Assembly (NCBI RefSeq): GCF_008247605.1
Contig: NZ_CP043420.1
Location: forward strand, 3,534,001 to 3,598,000
Source of the DNA: Kushneria phosphatilytica
GTDB taxonomy: Bacteria; Pseudomonadota; Gammaproteobacteria; Pseudomonadales; Halomonadaceae
Reading direction: 5' to 3'
Length of the DNA stretch: 64,000 nt
Shown here one piece after another: positions 10,866 to 19,979 of this stretch. The stretch's first letter is position 1. Each line of letters begins with the position of its first letter. Position numbers and translations under genes: made by a program. The notes under the pieces were generated by a model that was not told where the DNA came from, searched no databases, and saw nothing but the letters and a program-made list of their open reading frames with translations.

Positions 10866-11786
10866 ATGACTTTAACAGAACTCCGCTACATCGTAACCTT
10901 GGCTCAGGAGCGCCATTTCGGCCGCGCCGCCGAGCGTTGCTTTGTCTCCCAGCCGACCCTCTCCGTAGCGGTCAAGAAGCTCGAGGACGAACTGGGCGTA
11001 GCGCTGTTCGAGCGCAGCAAATCTACCGTCCAGGTCACCCCGTTGGGTGAACGCATCGTGGCGCAGGCCGGCCGTGTGCTGGAACAGGCCAACACAATTC
11101 GCGAGCTCGCCAGCGAAGGCAAGGACCAGCTCTCCAGCCCATTGCGCATTGGCGCCATCTATACCATCGGGCCCTATCTGTTCCCGCATCTGATTCCTGC
11201 GCTCGCCGAGCAGGCCCCACAGATGCCGCTCTACATCGAAGAGAGCCTGACCGGCGAGCTGCGTCGGCGACTGCGTTCGGGCGAGCTGGACGTGATCGTC
11301 GTGGCGCTGCCGTTCAACGAGCCCGATGTGCTGACGCGATCGCTCTATGAGGAGCCCTTCAAGGTACTGTTACCCGCCGGTCACCAGTGGCTGTCGCATA
11401 CCGAGATCGACAAGGAGTGGCTGCTCGAAGAGCGGTTGCTGTTGCTCGGTGAAGGGCACTGTTTCCGCGATCAGATCCTTGAAGCCTGTCCGGCGATCAA
11501 TTCGCAGCTCAGCCATCCCGATAACCCTCTGGTTGCAGAGGGCGGTTCGCTGGAAACCATTCGTCACATGGTGGCGTCAGGGCTGGGCATCACGATACTG
11601 CCGCAATCGGCGATGGGTACCGATCACTACGGTAACGGGCTGCTGGAGAGCCGACCCTTCCGTGACCCGGCGCCCAGCCGCACGGTGGCGATCGCATGGC
11701 GTGCCAGCTTCCCTCGTCCCAAGGCGATCGATGCCCTGATCCGGGCCATCAATCAGTGTCAGATGTCGAACATGCAGGCCGCATGA
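10866..11786 (+). CDS. oxyR: OxyR, hydrogen-peroxide-sensing LysR regulator
   Basis: A 306-residue LysR-type regulator. The N-terminal helix-turn-helix region (LRYIVTLAQERHFGRAAERC) is close to Pseudomonas OxyR. Numbered from this ATG, the redox pair falls exactly at Cys199 and Cys208 (GHCFRDQILEAC), the disulfide-forming cysteines known from E. coli. It therefore should activate peroxide defence genes on oxidation. The start was chosen at MTLTELRY, the normal family start, not at the upstream codon at 10845. Its stop overlaps the recG start by 4 bp, the oxyR-recG pair known from pseudomonads. Confidence 0.95.
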   Translation: MTLTELRYIVTLAQERHFGRAAERCFVSQPTLSVAVKKLEDELGVALFERSKSTVQVTPLGERIVAQAGRVLEQANTIRELASEGKDQLSSPLRIGAIYTIGPYLFPHLIPALAEQAPQMPLYIEESLTGELRRRLRSGELDVIVVALPFNEPDVLTRSLYEEPFKVLLPAGHQWLSHTEIDKEWLLEERLLLLGEGHCFRDQILEACPAINSQLSHPDNPLVAEGGSLETIRHMVASGLGITILPQSAMGTDHYGNGLLESRPFRDPAPSRTVAIAWRASFPRPKAIDALIRAINQCQMSNMQAA

Positions 11787-13885
11787 GTGCCACCCAGTCC
11801 GTCACTGCGCTGACCGGCGTCGGTGACAGCATGGCCGAACGTCTGGCACGGCTGGGTATCACCACCCCGGAAGACCTGCTCTTTCATCTGCCGCTACGCT
11901 ATCAGGATCGCACCCGGGTCACGCCGATCGGCGAAACCCGGGCTGGCGCCGAAGCCGTGATCGAAGGTGAAATCACCGCTGCCAACGTGGTGCAGGGGCG
12001 CCGCCGCAGTCTGCTGGTGCGATTGAAGGATGCCACCGGCATCGTGTCATTGCGCTTTTTCCACTTCTCTCCTGCTCAGCAGCAACAGCTGGTACCGGGC
12101 GTCCGGGTACGGCTGTTCGGCGAGGCACGTGCCGGCAGCACCGGCCTGGAGTTCTATCATCCGGAGTATCGGCTGCTGGGGCGTCAGAGCACGGCGGAAA
12201 CTGCCAGCGAGGAGAGCCTGACACCGATCTATCCCACCACCGAAGGGCTCACCCAGCCCCGCTTGCGCGGTCTGATCGATCAGGCACTCAAACGACTCGA
12301 TGAACATCCCGAGCGTCTCACCGAGCTGATCCCCGAGGCGCTGCGCGCCCGTTTTCGGCTGCCGGGTCTCGCGGAATCACTGCGTTATCTGCACCATCCC
12401 CCCCCTGATGCACCGCTGGAAAAGCTGGCCGAAGGGGGCCATCCCACGCAACGCCGTCTGGCGCTGGAAGAGCTGCTGGCACATCAGCTGAGCCTGCGCC
12501 AGATCCGCCAGCGTATTCAGCACGATCATGCGCCGGCACTGCCTCGCGATGGGGCATTGGCCGCCCGCTTTCTGACCGCACTGCCCTTCTCGCTGACCAG
12601 CGCTCAGCGTCGTGTGCTCGGCGAAATCGGCCTGGACATGGCGCGTCAGGCGCCGATGCTGCGGCTGGTACAGGGGGATGTCGGCTCGGGCAAGACGGTA
12701 GTCGCCGCCATGGCCATGCTGGCAGCGGTCAGTGGCGGTTGTCAGGCTGCTCTGATGGCCCCCACGGAATTGCTCGCCGAGCAGCACTATCGCACTCTGA
12801 AGAGCTGGTTCGAACCGCTGGGACTGGAAGTCGCCTGGCTGGCCGGTCGCCTCAAGGGGCGCGCCCGACTCGATGCCAAGGCCGCCATCGCCGAGGGCCA
12901 TGCGCAGATCGTGGTCGGCACCCATGCGCTCTTCCAGGCAGATGTCCACTTTCATCGGCTGGGGCTGGCGGTGATCGACGAGCAGCACCGCTTCGGCGTG
13001 CATCAGCGCCTGGCGCTGCGCCAGAAGGGCGAGCAGAGCGTCGGCGAGGCAGGTGGCCTGACGCCGCACCAGCTGATCATGACCGCCACACCGATCCCCC
13101 GCACCCTGGCGATGAGCGCCTACGCTGATCTCGATGTCTCGATCATTGACGAGTTGCCGCCCGGTCGTACCCCGGTGAAGACGGTCGCGATCAGTGATGA
13201 GCGCCGCCCCGAAGTCATCGAGCGCATCCGCGAAGCGTGTCGTGACGGTCGCCAGGCCTACTGGGTCTGTACCCTGATCGAGGAGTCCGAGGCGCTGACC
13301 TGTCAGGCCGCCGAGGCCACCCATGAAGCACTGGTCGAGGCGCTCGAGGGCTTCAGTGTCGGGCTGGTCCACGGGCGCATGAAGACGGCCGAAAAGACCG
13401 CCACGATGAACGCCTTCAAGGAAGGCGAACTCGATCTGCTGGTCGCCACCACAGTGATCGAAGTGGGTGTCGATGTCCCCAACGCCAGCCTGATGATCAT
13501 CGAGAATCCCGAGCGGCTCGGGCTGGCCCAGCTGCACCAGCTGCGTGGCCGGGTCGGGCGCGGCTCAACCGAAAGCTTCTGTGTGCTGCTCTATCATCCC
13601 CCGCTTTCCGAGCACTCCCGCGAGCGATTGGGCGTGCTGCGCGAATCCAACGACGGCTTTCGCATCGCCGAGAAGGATCTCGCCCTGCGCGGCCCCGGCG
13701 AAGTGCTGGGCACCCGTCAGACCGGGCTGGTAGGCATGCATATTGCCGATCTCACCCGTGATCGTGATCTGCTCGAGCCGGTGCGCGAACTGGCCGATGC
13801 CCTGCTCGAGCAGGCGCCCGATGCGGTCGAACCGCTGATCCGGCGCTGGCTGGGTGAGGATGCCAATCGCTATGGGCAGGTCTGA
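11783..13885 (+). CDS. recG: ATP-dependent DNA helicase RecG
   Basis: A 700-residue superfamily 2 helicase that remodels stalled forks and branched recombination intermediates. An N-terminal wedge/OB region (about 60-140) is followed by the helicase core: Walker A GDVGSGKT at 298-305, DEQH box at 399-402, then the motif ATPIPRTLAM, VHGRM, and the C-terminal block RGRVGRGSTESFC. The start is the ATG overlapping the oxyR stop, which gives the normal family length. The 3' end overlaps the convergent trpI gene by 16 bp, so no terminator fits between them. Confidence 0.95.
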   Translation: MSATQSVTALTGVGDSMAERLARLGITTPEDLLFHLPLRYQDRTRVTPIGETRAGAEAVIEGEITAANVVQGRRRSLLVRLKDATGIVSLRFFHFSPAQQQQLVPGVRVRLFGEARAGSTGLEFYHPEYRLLGRQSTAETASEESLTPIYPTTEGLTQPRLRGLIDQALKRLDEHPERLTELIPEALRARFRLPGLAESLRYLHHPPPDAPLEKLAEGGHPTQRRLALEELLAHQLSLRQIRQRIQHDHAPALPRDGALAARFLTALPFSLTSAQRRVLGEIGLDMARQAPMLRLVQGDVGSGKTVVAAMAMLAAVSGGCQAALMAPTELLAEQHYRTLKSWFEPLGLEVAWLAGRLKGRARLDAKAAIAEGHAQIVVGTHALFQADVHFHRLGLAVIDEQHRFGVHQRLALRQKGEQSVGEAGGLTPHQLIMTATPIPRTLAMSAYADLDVSIIDELPPGRTPVKTVAISDERRPEVIERIREACRDGRQAYWVCTLIEESEALTCQAAEATHEALVEALEGFSVGLVHGRMKTAEKTATMNAFKEGELDLLVATTVIEVGVDVPNASLMIIENPERLGLAQLHQLRGRVGRGSTESFCVLLYHPPLSEHSRERLGVLRESNDGFRIAEKDLALRGPGEVLGTRQTGLVGMHIADLTRDRDLLEPVRELADALLEQAPDAVEPLIRRWLGEDANRYGQV

Positions 13886-14799
13886 CCGTTAACGTCCTCG
13901 CCAGCCCCGATCTCTTCACGCAACCATGCCGCCAGTCGCTCTCCGGCCTGACGCGGCGCATGGGCCGGCAGTAGCAGGCAGAGCCGGGCAGAGGTTTCGA
14001 CGAACCCCCAGGGGGCTACCAAACGGCGTTGGGCGAGATCGTCAGCAATCAGCAACTTCGGCGCGACCGCCACGCCCAGCCCGGCCAGCGCCGCCTCCAG
14101 CAGATAGTAAAGATGCTCGAATCCCTGACCGCGCCGCCGGGCCTCATCCAGTTGTACCGGATCGATTCCTGTATGCCGGGCCCACGCGCGCCAGGCCTGC
14201 GGGCGTGAGGCGGTATCCAGCACCGTGTAACGATAGAGCGCTTCCAGCGGTTGATCGATCAGCGTATCGGCAATGTCCGGCACCGCGACAGCGCCGATCG
14301 TTTCGGGTGCCAGCTCGATCACCGTCATGTCAGCCGGCCAGGGCGGCTCCAGAAAGGCCAGCATGGCACTGATATCGTGCCGCCGTGGATCGGGGTCGCC
14401 CTCGCTGGCAAACACATGCAGGCGCAGTTCGGATAGCTCGCGGTGCAAGCGCTCCAGCCGTGGAATCAACCAGCGCGCCAGCAGACTGCCCGGACAGGCC
14501 AGGGTGAAGGGCGCTCCTTCGAGTTCACGAACCAGCGACTGGCAACTCTCACGCAACCCCGCAAAGGCCTGACTGACCCCGTTGTGCAGCCTGTCACCCT
14601 TGGGGGTCAGCACCAGGCCACGTCCCGAGCGGTCAAACAGGACGGTGTCGAAATGTGCTTCCAGCGCACGGATCTGACGACTAACAGCCCCATGGGTAAC
14701 ACTCAGCTCTTCGGCAGCAGCGGTAACACTGCCAAGCCGTGCGGCGGCCTCGAAGGCTTTAAGCGCATTGAGTGACGGCAGTGAACGGCTTGCGGTCAT
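13870..14799 (-). CDS. trpI: TrpI-like LysR activator of trpBA
   Basis: A 309-residue LysR regulator of the GcvA/TrpI group. The helix-turn-helix is at about residues 24-43 (VTAAAEELSVTHGAVSRQ), and the effector domain contains SLLARWLIPRLERL, EPPWPADM and GQGFEHLYYLLEAA, blocks I recognise from Pseudomonas TrpI. TrpI activates trpBA in response to indoleglycerol phosphate. It is divergent from trpBA, as in Pseudomonas. The start is the ATG with GAGGA about 9 nt upstream; a TTG five codons earlier is less likely. Confidence 0.9.
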   Translation of the reverse strand: MTASRSLPSLNALKAFEAAARLGSVTAAAEELSVTHGAVSRQIRALEAHFDTVLFDRSGRGLVLTPKGDRLHNGVSQAFAGLRESCQSLVRELEGAPFTLACPGSLLARWLIPRLERLHRELSELRLHVFASEGDPDPRRHDISAMLAFLEPPWPADMTVIELAPETIGAVAVPDIADTLIDQPLEALYRYTVLDTASRPQAWRAWARHTGIDPVQLDEARRRGQGFEHLYYLLEAALAGLGVAVAPKLLIADDLAQRRLVAPWGFVETSARLCLLLPAHAPRQAGERLAAWLREEIGAGEDVNGQTCP

Positions 14800-14916
14800 G
14801 TGAGTTTTCCTCAACCTTTGGCGCCATTTTATCGATTTTTTTTACCGCCGGTCTGCCGCTAGCGTAGGCTACATGGCCGTTTATCCATTCGCCGTCATGA
14901 CGACCCGGAGTGCGCG
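14800..14916 (+). promoter_or_regulatory. trpI-trpB divergent control region
   Basis: This 117-bp spacer should carry both promoters and the TrpI sites. A weak sigma70-like pair for trpBA is TTTACC (14841-14846), an 18-bp gap, then TAGGCT (14865-14870). Its poor match suits an activator-dependent promoter. An eight-T run lies just before the -35 element. I could not define the TrpI boxes with confidence. Confidence 0.4.
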
Positions 14917-16236
14917 ATGTCTTCCGCTACCCAACACTTTTCACAGGGCCCCGATGCCGATGGCTTTTTTGGAGATTTCGGCGGACGCTTCGTCGCCGAA
15001 ACCCTGATGCCGCTGATTCTTGAACTCGAGGAAGCCTGGGAGTGGTCACGTACCGATGAGGCCTTTCGCCGCGAGCTCGAAGGCTATCAGCGTGACTACA
15101 TCGGTCGCGCCACGCCGCTGTATTACGCCGAACGCCTGACCGAGCACCTGGGCGGGGCGAAGATCTACTTCAAGCGCGAGGACCTGAACCACACCGGCGC
15201 GCACAAGATCAACAATTGCATCGGTCAGATCCTGCTGGCCCGCAAGATGGGCAAGAAACGCATCATTGCCGAGACCGGTGCCGGCATGCACGGCGTGGCC
15301 ACCGCCACGGTCGCGGCGCGCTTTGGCATGGAATGCGTGATCTACATGGGCGCCACTGACATCGAGCGCCAGCAGCCCAACGTCTTTCGCATGAAGCTTC
15401 TGGGCGCCGAGGTCATCCCGGTCGAATCCGGCACCGGCACGCTCAAGGATGCCATGAACGAGGCACTGCGCGACTGGGTGACCAATGTCGACTCCACCTT
15501 CTACCTGATCGGCACGGTCGCCGGCCCGCACCCTTATCCGGCCATGGTACGGGATTTCCAGTCCGTGATCGGGCGTGAAACCCGCGCGCAGATTCTGGAA
15601 AAGGAAGGCCGCCTGCCGGATACGCTGATGGCCTGCATCGGCGGTGGTTCCAATGCCATGGGGCTCTTTCACCCGATGCTCGATGACGAAAGCGTCCACA
15701 TGATCGGCGTGGAAGCGGCCGGTCACGGCATCGAGACCGGTGAACACGCCGCGAGCCTCAACGGCGGCGAGCCGGGCGTACTGCACGGCAATCGCACCTT
15801 CCTGCTACAAAGCGATGATGGCCAGATCACCGACGCCCATTCGGTCTCGGCGGGTCTGGATTATCCGGGCATCGGCCCCGAGCACGCCTGGCTGCACACG
15901 CAAAAGCGGGTCGAATATGTCTCGATCACCGATCACGAAGCAATCCAGGCCTTCAAGCTGTGCTGTGAACTGGAAGGCATCATTCCGGCGCTGGAGTCGG
16001 CGCATTCAGTGGCTCATTTGAGAAAGATCGCTCCCGACCTGCCCCGGGATCATTTGATCGTGCTCAACATGAGCGGACGCGGCGACAAGGATATGGCCAG
16101 CGTGGCCAACTGGCTCGAGCAGCACGGCGACACTGACAAACTGCCGAACACGACGGTAGAGGCCGCCGAGCCCGGACGGATAGATGACATGCAGCCGCCA
16201 CATGATGTCGCGAAGAAAACCGGGGAGACCGAATAA
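14917..16236 (+). CDS. trpB: Tryptophan synthase beta chain
   Basis: A 439-residue PLP enzyme that condenses indole with serine to tryptophan. The Schiff-base lysine is Lys97 in HTGAHKINN, and the phosphate-binding loop is [10 protein letters not shown]. The start has GGAG upstream. The chain is some 35-40 residues longer than typical TrpB because of a charged, low-complexity C-terminal tail after NWLEQHG ([18 protein letters not shown] and on) that is not part of the fold. Its stop overlaps the trpA start by 1 bp. No other trp genes are nearby, consistent with split trp loci in pseudomonad relatives. Confidence 0.96.
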   Translation: MSSATQHFSQGPDADGFFGDFGGRFVAETLMPLILELEEAWEWSRTDEAFRRELEGYQRDYIGRATPLYYAERLTEHLGGAKIYFKREDLNHTGAHKINNCIGQILLARKMGKKRIIAETGAGMHGVATATVAARFGMECVIYMGATDIERQQPNVFRMKLLGAEVIPVESGTGTLKDAMNEALRDWVTNVDSTFYLIGTVAGPHPYPAMVRDFQSVIGRETRAQILEKEGRLPDTLMACIGGGSNAMGLFHPMLDDESVHMIGVEAAGHGIETGEHAASLNGGEPGVLHGNRTFLLQSDDGQITDAHSVSAGLDYPGIGPEHAWLHTQKRVEYVSITDHEAIQAFKLCCELEGIIPALESAHSVAHLRKIAPDLPRDHLIVLNMSGRGDKDMASVANWLEQHGDTDKLPNTTVEAAEPGRIDDMQPPHDVAKKTGETE

Positions 16237-17045
16237 TGACCACACGCATCAGCCGGCGCTTCGCAGCACTGAAAGAAGAGAACCGCGCGGCTCTGGTGAC
16301 GTTCACCATTGCCGGTGACCCTGACTTCGAAGCCTCGCTGGAAACGCTCAAGGGACTGCCTGCTGCCGGTGCCGATATCATCGAACTGGGCATGCCATTC
16401 ACCGATCCGATGGCCGATGGCCCGGCGATTCAGAAGGCAGCGCAACGCGCCCTGCGCGCCGGGCAGACCCAGCGCAAGACACTGGAGATGGTGCGCGAGT
16501 TTCGCCGCAATGATCAGGACACGCCCATCGTGCTGATGGGGTATTACAACCCCATCTACCGCTACGGTGTCGGGGCCTTTTTAAAGGATGCAGTTGATGC
16601 CGGTATCGATGGACTGATCGTGGTCGATCTGCCTCCCGAGCATGACGGCGAGCTCTGCCTGCCAGCGATGAATGCAGGACTTGATTTCATTCGACTGACC
16701 ACACCTACCACCGACGACAAACGCCTGCCGCGAGTGCTGGAAAACACCTCCGGCTTTATCTATTACGTCTCGGTCGCCGGCGTGACCGGGGCCCAGGCAC
16801 CCACGCCTGAAAGCGTCGAGCAGTCGATTACGCGCATTCGCGCTCATACCGATCTGCCCATTGCCGTAGGCTTTGGTATCCGCAGTGCCGAGCAGGCAGC
16901 CGCTATTGGTCGCTTCGCCGATGCCGTGGTGGTCGGCTCGGCGCTGGTCCAGTGTATCGAAACGGCAGACAGCCCGCAGGCAGGAACGCAGGCCGTACAT
17001 ACGCTTGTCAGAACACTGGCCTCGGCACTGCCGCCACAGCGCTGA
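16236..17045 (+). CDS. trpA: Tryptophan synthase alpha chain
   Basis: A 269-residue TIM-barrel protein that cleaves indole-3-glycerol phosphate to indole and passes it to TrpB through the complex tunnel. Catalytic residues are Glu50 ([10 protein letters not shown]) and Asp61 ([10 protein letters not shown]). The stretch VAGVTGAQ and the phosphate loop VGFGIRS further on are typical. The start codon shares a base with the trpB stop and has GGGGAGA upstream inside trpB, so the two subunits are translationally coupled. Confidence 0.96.
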   Translation: MTTRISRRFAALKEENRAALVTFTIAGDPDFEASLETLKGLPAAGADIIELGMPFTDPMADGPAIQKAAQRALRAGQTQRKTLEMVREFRRNDQDTPIVLMGYYNPIYRYGVGAFLKDAVDAGIDGLIVVDLPPEHDGELCLPAMNAGLDFIRLTTPTTDDKRLPRVLENTSGFIYYVSVAGVTGAQAPTPESVEQSITRIRAHTDLPIAVGFGIRSAEQAAAIGRFADAVVVGSALVQCIETADSPQAGTQAVHTLVRTLASALPPQR

Positions 17046-17123
17046 GTAGCCGGTGAGCGACGTCCGAAGCGTGTAAAGGAAGGAGAGCGCCGGCTACGCA
17101 GTGCAGCCGGCGAAGCGTTTCGA

Positions 17124-17396
17124 TCAGTTGATCGAATCCTTGAGCGCCTTGCCGGGCTTGAAGGCAACGGTACGGCTGGCAGGGATTTCCAGCGTCTGAC
17201 CGGTTTGCGGATTCTTGCCGGTACGTGCCGCACGCTCGCGTACGGTAAATGAACCGAAGCCGATCAGCGTGACATCTTCACCGCGAGCCACGCTGGAGCT
17301 GATCTCTTCGAGAATGGCGTTCAGGACCTGACCGGCCTTGTCCTTGGAAAGATCTGCCTGAGCCGCAATGGCGGCAGCAAGTTCTGGTTTGCGCAT
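17124..17396 (-). CDS. DNA-binding protein HU
   Basis: A 90-residue nucleoid protein of the HU/IHF family. The signature GFGSFTVRERAARTGKNPQT (about residues 48-67) and the DNA-wrapping arm ending in AFKPGKALK are intact. HU dimers bend DNA without strong sequence preference and help DnaA open oriC. The start is the ATG preceded by an ideal AGGAGG; an upstream frame extension of 13 codons is unlikely. A Pseudomonas HU gene lies in the same neighbourhood between recG and ubiC. An ATGACAG/CTGT/CCGACAG element lies about 75 bp upstream. Confidence 0.95.
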   Translation of the reverse strand: MRKPELAAAIAAQADLSKDKAGQVLNAILEEISSSVARGEDVTLIGFGSFTVRERAARTGKNPQTGQTLEIPASRTVAFKPGKALKDSIN

Positions 17397-17470
17397 AGCG
17401 CCTCCTGGGTTGGGCAATTCAGGCGTGAATGACACCTGGCTTGTTGTTTTCCATCATGACCGCAAGGCTC

Positions 17471-17488
17471 ATGACAGCTGTCCGACAG
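17471..17488 (-). promoter_or_regulatory. Weak Pho-box-like element upstream of the HU gene
   Basis: On the minus strand this reads CTGTCGG-ACAG-CTGTCAT, two 7-mers with 11-bp period, the Pho-box format, with two mismatches in the first half. It includes the perfect palindrome GACAGCTGTC (17473-17482), which is an alternative explanation. About 75 bp before the HU start. Tentative. Confidence 0.25.
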
Positions 17489-17666
17489 GAGTCGGGCAGG
17501 GTATCCTTCACAATCGAACAGCGTTCGACGACGCATAGCCTAGCAATGTCCTCGTATCGAGCGCCAGCATCACCTTGCGTTGCCTCGTCGAACGGATGAC
17601 GATGACAGGCCGTATCGCAGGCCGAAACCACTTGTCTTCGCTCTTATCGGCAGAATCGAGCCTTAC

Positions 17667-18287
17667 ATGATCCCATCATCACAAGACATGCCCGCCAGCC
17701 CCCTGGTGCTGCGCCAGTGGCGCCCACTGGCAGTGGCAGCGGTGCAGCTCTCGCCTCACTGGCAGCGCTGGCTGGGCGCCAGGGGGTCATTGACCGCTCG
17801 ACTGGCAGACCGGGTCAAAGGGCCGATCACGGTAAAAATCCATGCCGAGCACGCGGCTCCCCCGACACTTGATGAGGCGAGAAGACTCGCCTTGCCACAG
17901 CGCCGGCTGGCCTGGATTCGTGAAGTGACCCTCGAATATGCCGATGTTCCATTGATTGCCGCGCGCAGTGTCGTACCACTTGGAGAACTCCCCCGCGAAG
18001 TGCGTCTGCTGGGTCGCAAGGCGCTGGGACACTGGTTGTTCAGCCATCCTGATGTCACACGCTCCGCCATCGAACTGACGGATCATTCCTTGCAGATCGC
18101 CGGACACCAGGGCATCTGGACCCGACGCTCGGTCTTCCGGCATCCCCGTTGTCGATTACTGGTCCAGGAGAGTTTTCTGCCCGCGCTGGCCGATCTCATG
18201 CATGACGATTCGGCCGAAATCAGTGAATCCCGGCAGGAATCGCAACGTCATCCACGTCCGCCCGCCCCGATCATGGAGAACGCATGA
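17667..18287 (+). CDS. ubiC: Chorismate--pyruvate lyase
   Basis: A 206-residue protein matching UbiC, which removes pyruvate from chorismate to give 4-hydroxybenzoate, the first step of ubiquinone synthesis. Typical stretches are [20 protein letters not shown] (about residues 85-104), [11 protein letters not shown] and, near residue 150, [10 protein letters not shown]. The start is uncertain: this ATG has GAG 7 nt upstream, and a second ATG at 17688 would also work. Its stop overlaps ubiA by 4 bp, so the two are coupled. Confidence 0.88.
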   Translation: MIPSSQDMPASPLVLRQWRPLAVAAVQLSPHWQRWLGARGSLTARLADRVKGPITVKIHAEHAAPPTLDEARRLALPQRRLAWIREVTLEYADVPLIAARSVVPLGELPREVRLLGRKALGHWLFSHPDVTRSAIELTDHSLQIAGHQGIWTRRSVFRHPRCRLLVQESFLPALADLMHDDSAEISESRQESQRHPRPPAPIMENA

Positions 18288-19159
18288 CCGCTCGTACTGC
18301 GCTGCAACGTATTCCCGATTTTTTGCGCCTGACACGGCTGGATCGCCCGATCGGCACCTGGCTTCTGATGTGGCCGACCCTTGCAGCGCTCTGGCTGGCG
18401 GCCGATGGCCTGCCTCAGCGTACCAATCTGATCATCTTCGTGGCTGGCGTATACGCGATGCGTGCTGCCGGCTGCGTGATCAACGACTACGCCGATCGCA
18501 ACTTTGACGGTCATGTCAGACGCACCCGCGAGCGTCCGCTGGCGACCGGGCGCATCAGCGAACGCGAGGCACTGACACTGTTTGCTGCACTGATCGCTCT
18601 CTCCTTCGTGCTGGTCTGCTTCACCAATCTCTTTACCATTGCCCTGTCACTGGGCGGTGCGGCCCTGGCAGCCACCTATCCGTTCATGAAGCGCTATACC
18701 CACTTTCCCCAGGTCGTGCTGGGCGCTGCCTTCGGCTGGGGCATCCCGATGGCCTTCGGGGCCGAACAGCAGACGGTGCCCGCCATCGCCTGGTGGCTGT
18801 TTGCCGCCGGACTGGTATGGACTCAGGTCTACGATACCCAATACGCCATGGTGGACCGCGATGACGACCTGAAAATCGGCATCAAATCGACCGCCATCAT
18901 CTTCGGCCGCTTCGATCTGATGATTCTGGGCGCGCTGCAAACCCTGATGCTGGTACTGCTGGCCGTGGTCGGCGGTCTGGCCGGGCTTAACGGCTTCTAC
19001 TGGCTGGCACTGGTGGCCATCGCCGCAATCTTTGGCTATCAGCAATGGCTGACCCGGGGACGCACCCGAGAGGGCTGCTTTGCGGCCTTTCTCAACAATC
19101 ACTGGGTGGGTGTGGTGCTGTTCGCCGGGGTGGTACTGGCGACCTGGCCGACGCCCTGA
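18284..19159 (+). CDS. ubiA: 4-hydroxybenzoate octaprenyltransferase
   Basis: A 291-residue integral membrane prenyltransferase that attaches the polyprenyl tail to 4-hydroxybenzoate in ubiquinone synthesis. Both Asp-rich motifs are present: NDYADRNFD near residue 66 and [12 protein letters not shown] near 185. About eight or nine membrane helices. The ATG overlaps the ubiC stop and has GGAG 5 nt upstream. It lies just before phoBR, the order seen in Pseudomonas. Confidence 0.95.
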   Translation: MTARTALQRIPDFLRLTRLDRPIGTWLLMWPTLAALWLAADGLPQRTNLIIFVAGVYAMRAAGCVINDYADRNFDGHVRRTRERPLATGRISEREALTLFAALIALSFVLVCFTNLFTIALSLGGAALAATYPFMKRYTHFPQVVLGAAFGWGIPMAFGAEQQTVPAIAWWLFAAGLVWTQVYDTQYAMVDRDDDLKIGIKSTAIIFGRFDLMILGALQTLMLVLLAVVGGLAGLNGFYWLALVAIAAIFGYQQWLTRGRTREGCFAAFLNNHWVGVVLFAGVVLATWPTP

Positions 19160-19186
19160 GGACACCTGCGCTGGACAGCACACCGG

Positions 19187-19204
19187 CTGTCACAATACTG
19201 TCAT
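19187..19204 (+). promoter_or_regulatory. Pho box upstream of phoB
   Basis: CTGTCAC-AATA-CTGTCAT is an almost perfect Pho box, two CTGTCAT-type 7-mers with the canonical 11-bp period, 57 bp before the phoB start. A further partial copy TTGTCAC lies about 25 bp downstream. It indicates that phoBR is autoregulated by phospho-PhoB under phosphate limitation. Confidence 0.85.
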
Positions 19205-19260
19205 CGCTCACCGGTTAAATCGTCACCGAGTTGTCACGTTCGTTTGCCGGAGTATGACGC

Positions 19261-19944
19261 ATGTCCCGAACCGTGCTGATCGTCGATGATGAGGCCTCGA
19301 TTCGCGAAATGATCGCCGTTGCCCTCGAAATGGCAGATTTCCGCATTATCGAGGCCGAGAATGCCCAGCAGGCACACGCCCGGGTGGTGGATGAACATCC
19401 CGATCTGATCCTGCTCGACTGGATGCTGCCGGGCACCAGTGGCATCGAGCTGGCCCGCCGGCTCAAACGCGATGAAACCACCCGCGAAGTCCCCATCATC
19501 CTGCTCACTGCTCGTAGTGAAGAGGACAACAAGATTCAGGGGCTGGAGAGTGGTGCCGACGATTACATCACCAAACCCTTTTCACCGCGTGAACTCGTCG
19601 CCCGGCTCAAGGCCGTCCTGCGGCGTACGACACCACGTGGCGTGGAAGAAACGGTCGAGATCAACGGGCTGGCGCTGGACCCTGCCAGTCACCGGGTCAG
19701 TATCAATGGCCAGTCACTTGAGATCGGTCCGACCGAATATCGGCTTTTGCAATTCTTCATGACCCATCAGGAACGTGCCTATACGCGCGCCCAGCTGCTC
19801 GATCAGGTGTGGGGCGGTAATGTCTATGTCGAGGAGCGAACGGTTGATGTTCATATCCGTCGACTGCGCAAGGCACTGGGCGATGATCATCAGCAGCTGG
19901 TGCAGACGGTGCGAGGCACGGGCTATCGTTTCTCGACTCGTTGA
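19261..19944 (+). CDS. phoB: Phosphate response regulator PhoB
   Basis: A 227-residue OmpR/PhoB-type response regulator. The receiver domain has the acidic pair Asp9/Asp10, phospho-acceptor Asp53 ([10 protein letters not shown]) and Lys105 ([10 protein letters not shown]). The C-terminal winged helix (about 130-227) ends in VRGTGYRFS. Phosphorylated PhoB activates the Pho regulon from Pho boxes, one of which precedes this gene. It lies 35 bp before phoR. Confidence 0.96.
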   Translation: MSRTVLIVDDEASIREMIAVALEMADFRIIEAENAQQAHARVVDEHPDLILLDWMLPGTSGIELARRLKRDETTREVPIILLTARSEEDNKIQGLESGADDYITKPFSPRELVARLKAVLRRTTPRGVEETVEINGLALDPASHRVSINGQSLEIGPTEYRLLQFFMTHQERAYTRAQLLDQVWGGNVYVEERTVDVHIRRLRKALGDDHQQLVQTVRGTGYRFSTR

Positions 19945-19979
19945 GGGTTTCATCCATCGTTTGATAGCGACGGACACGC

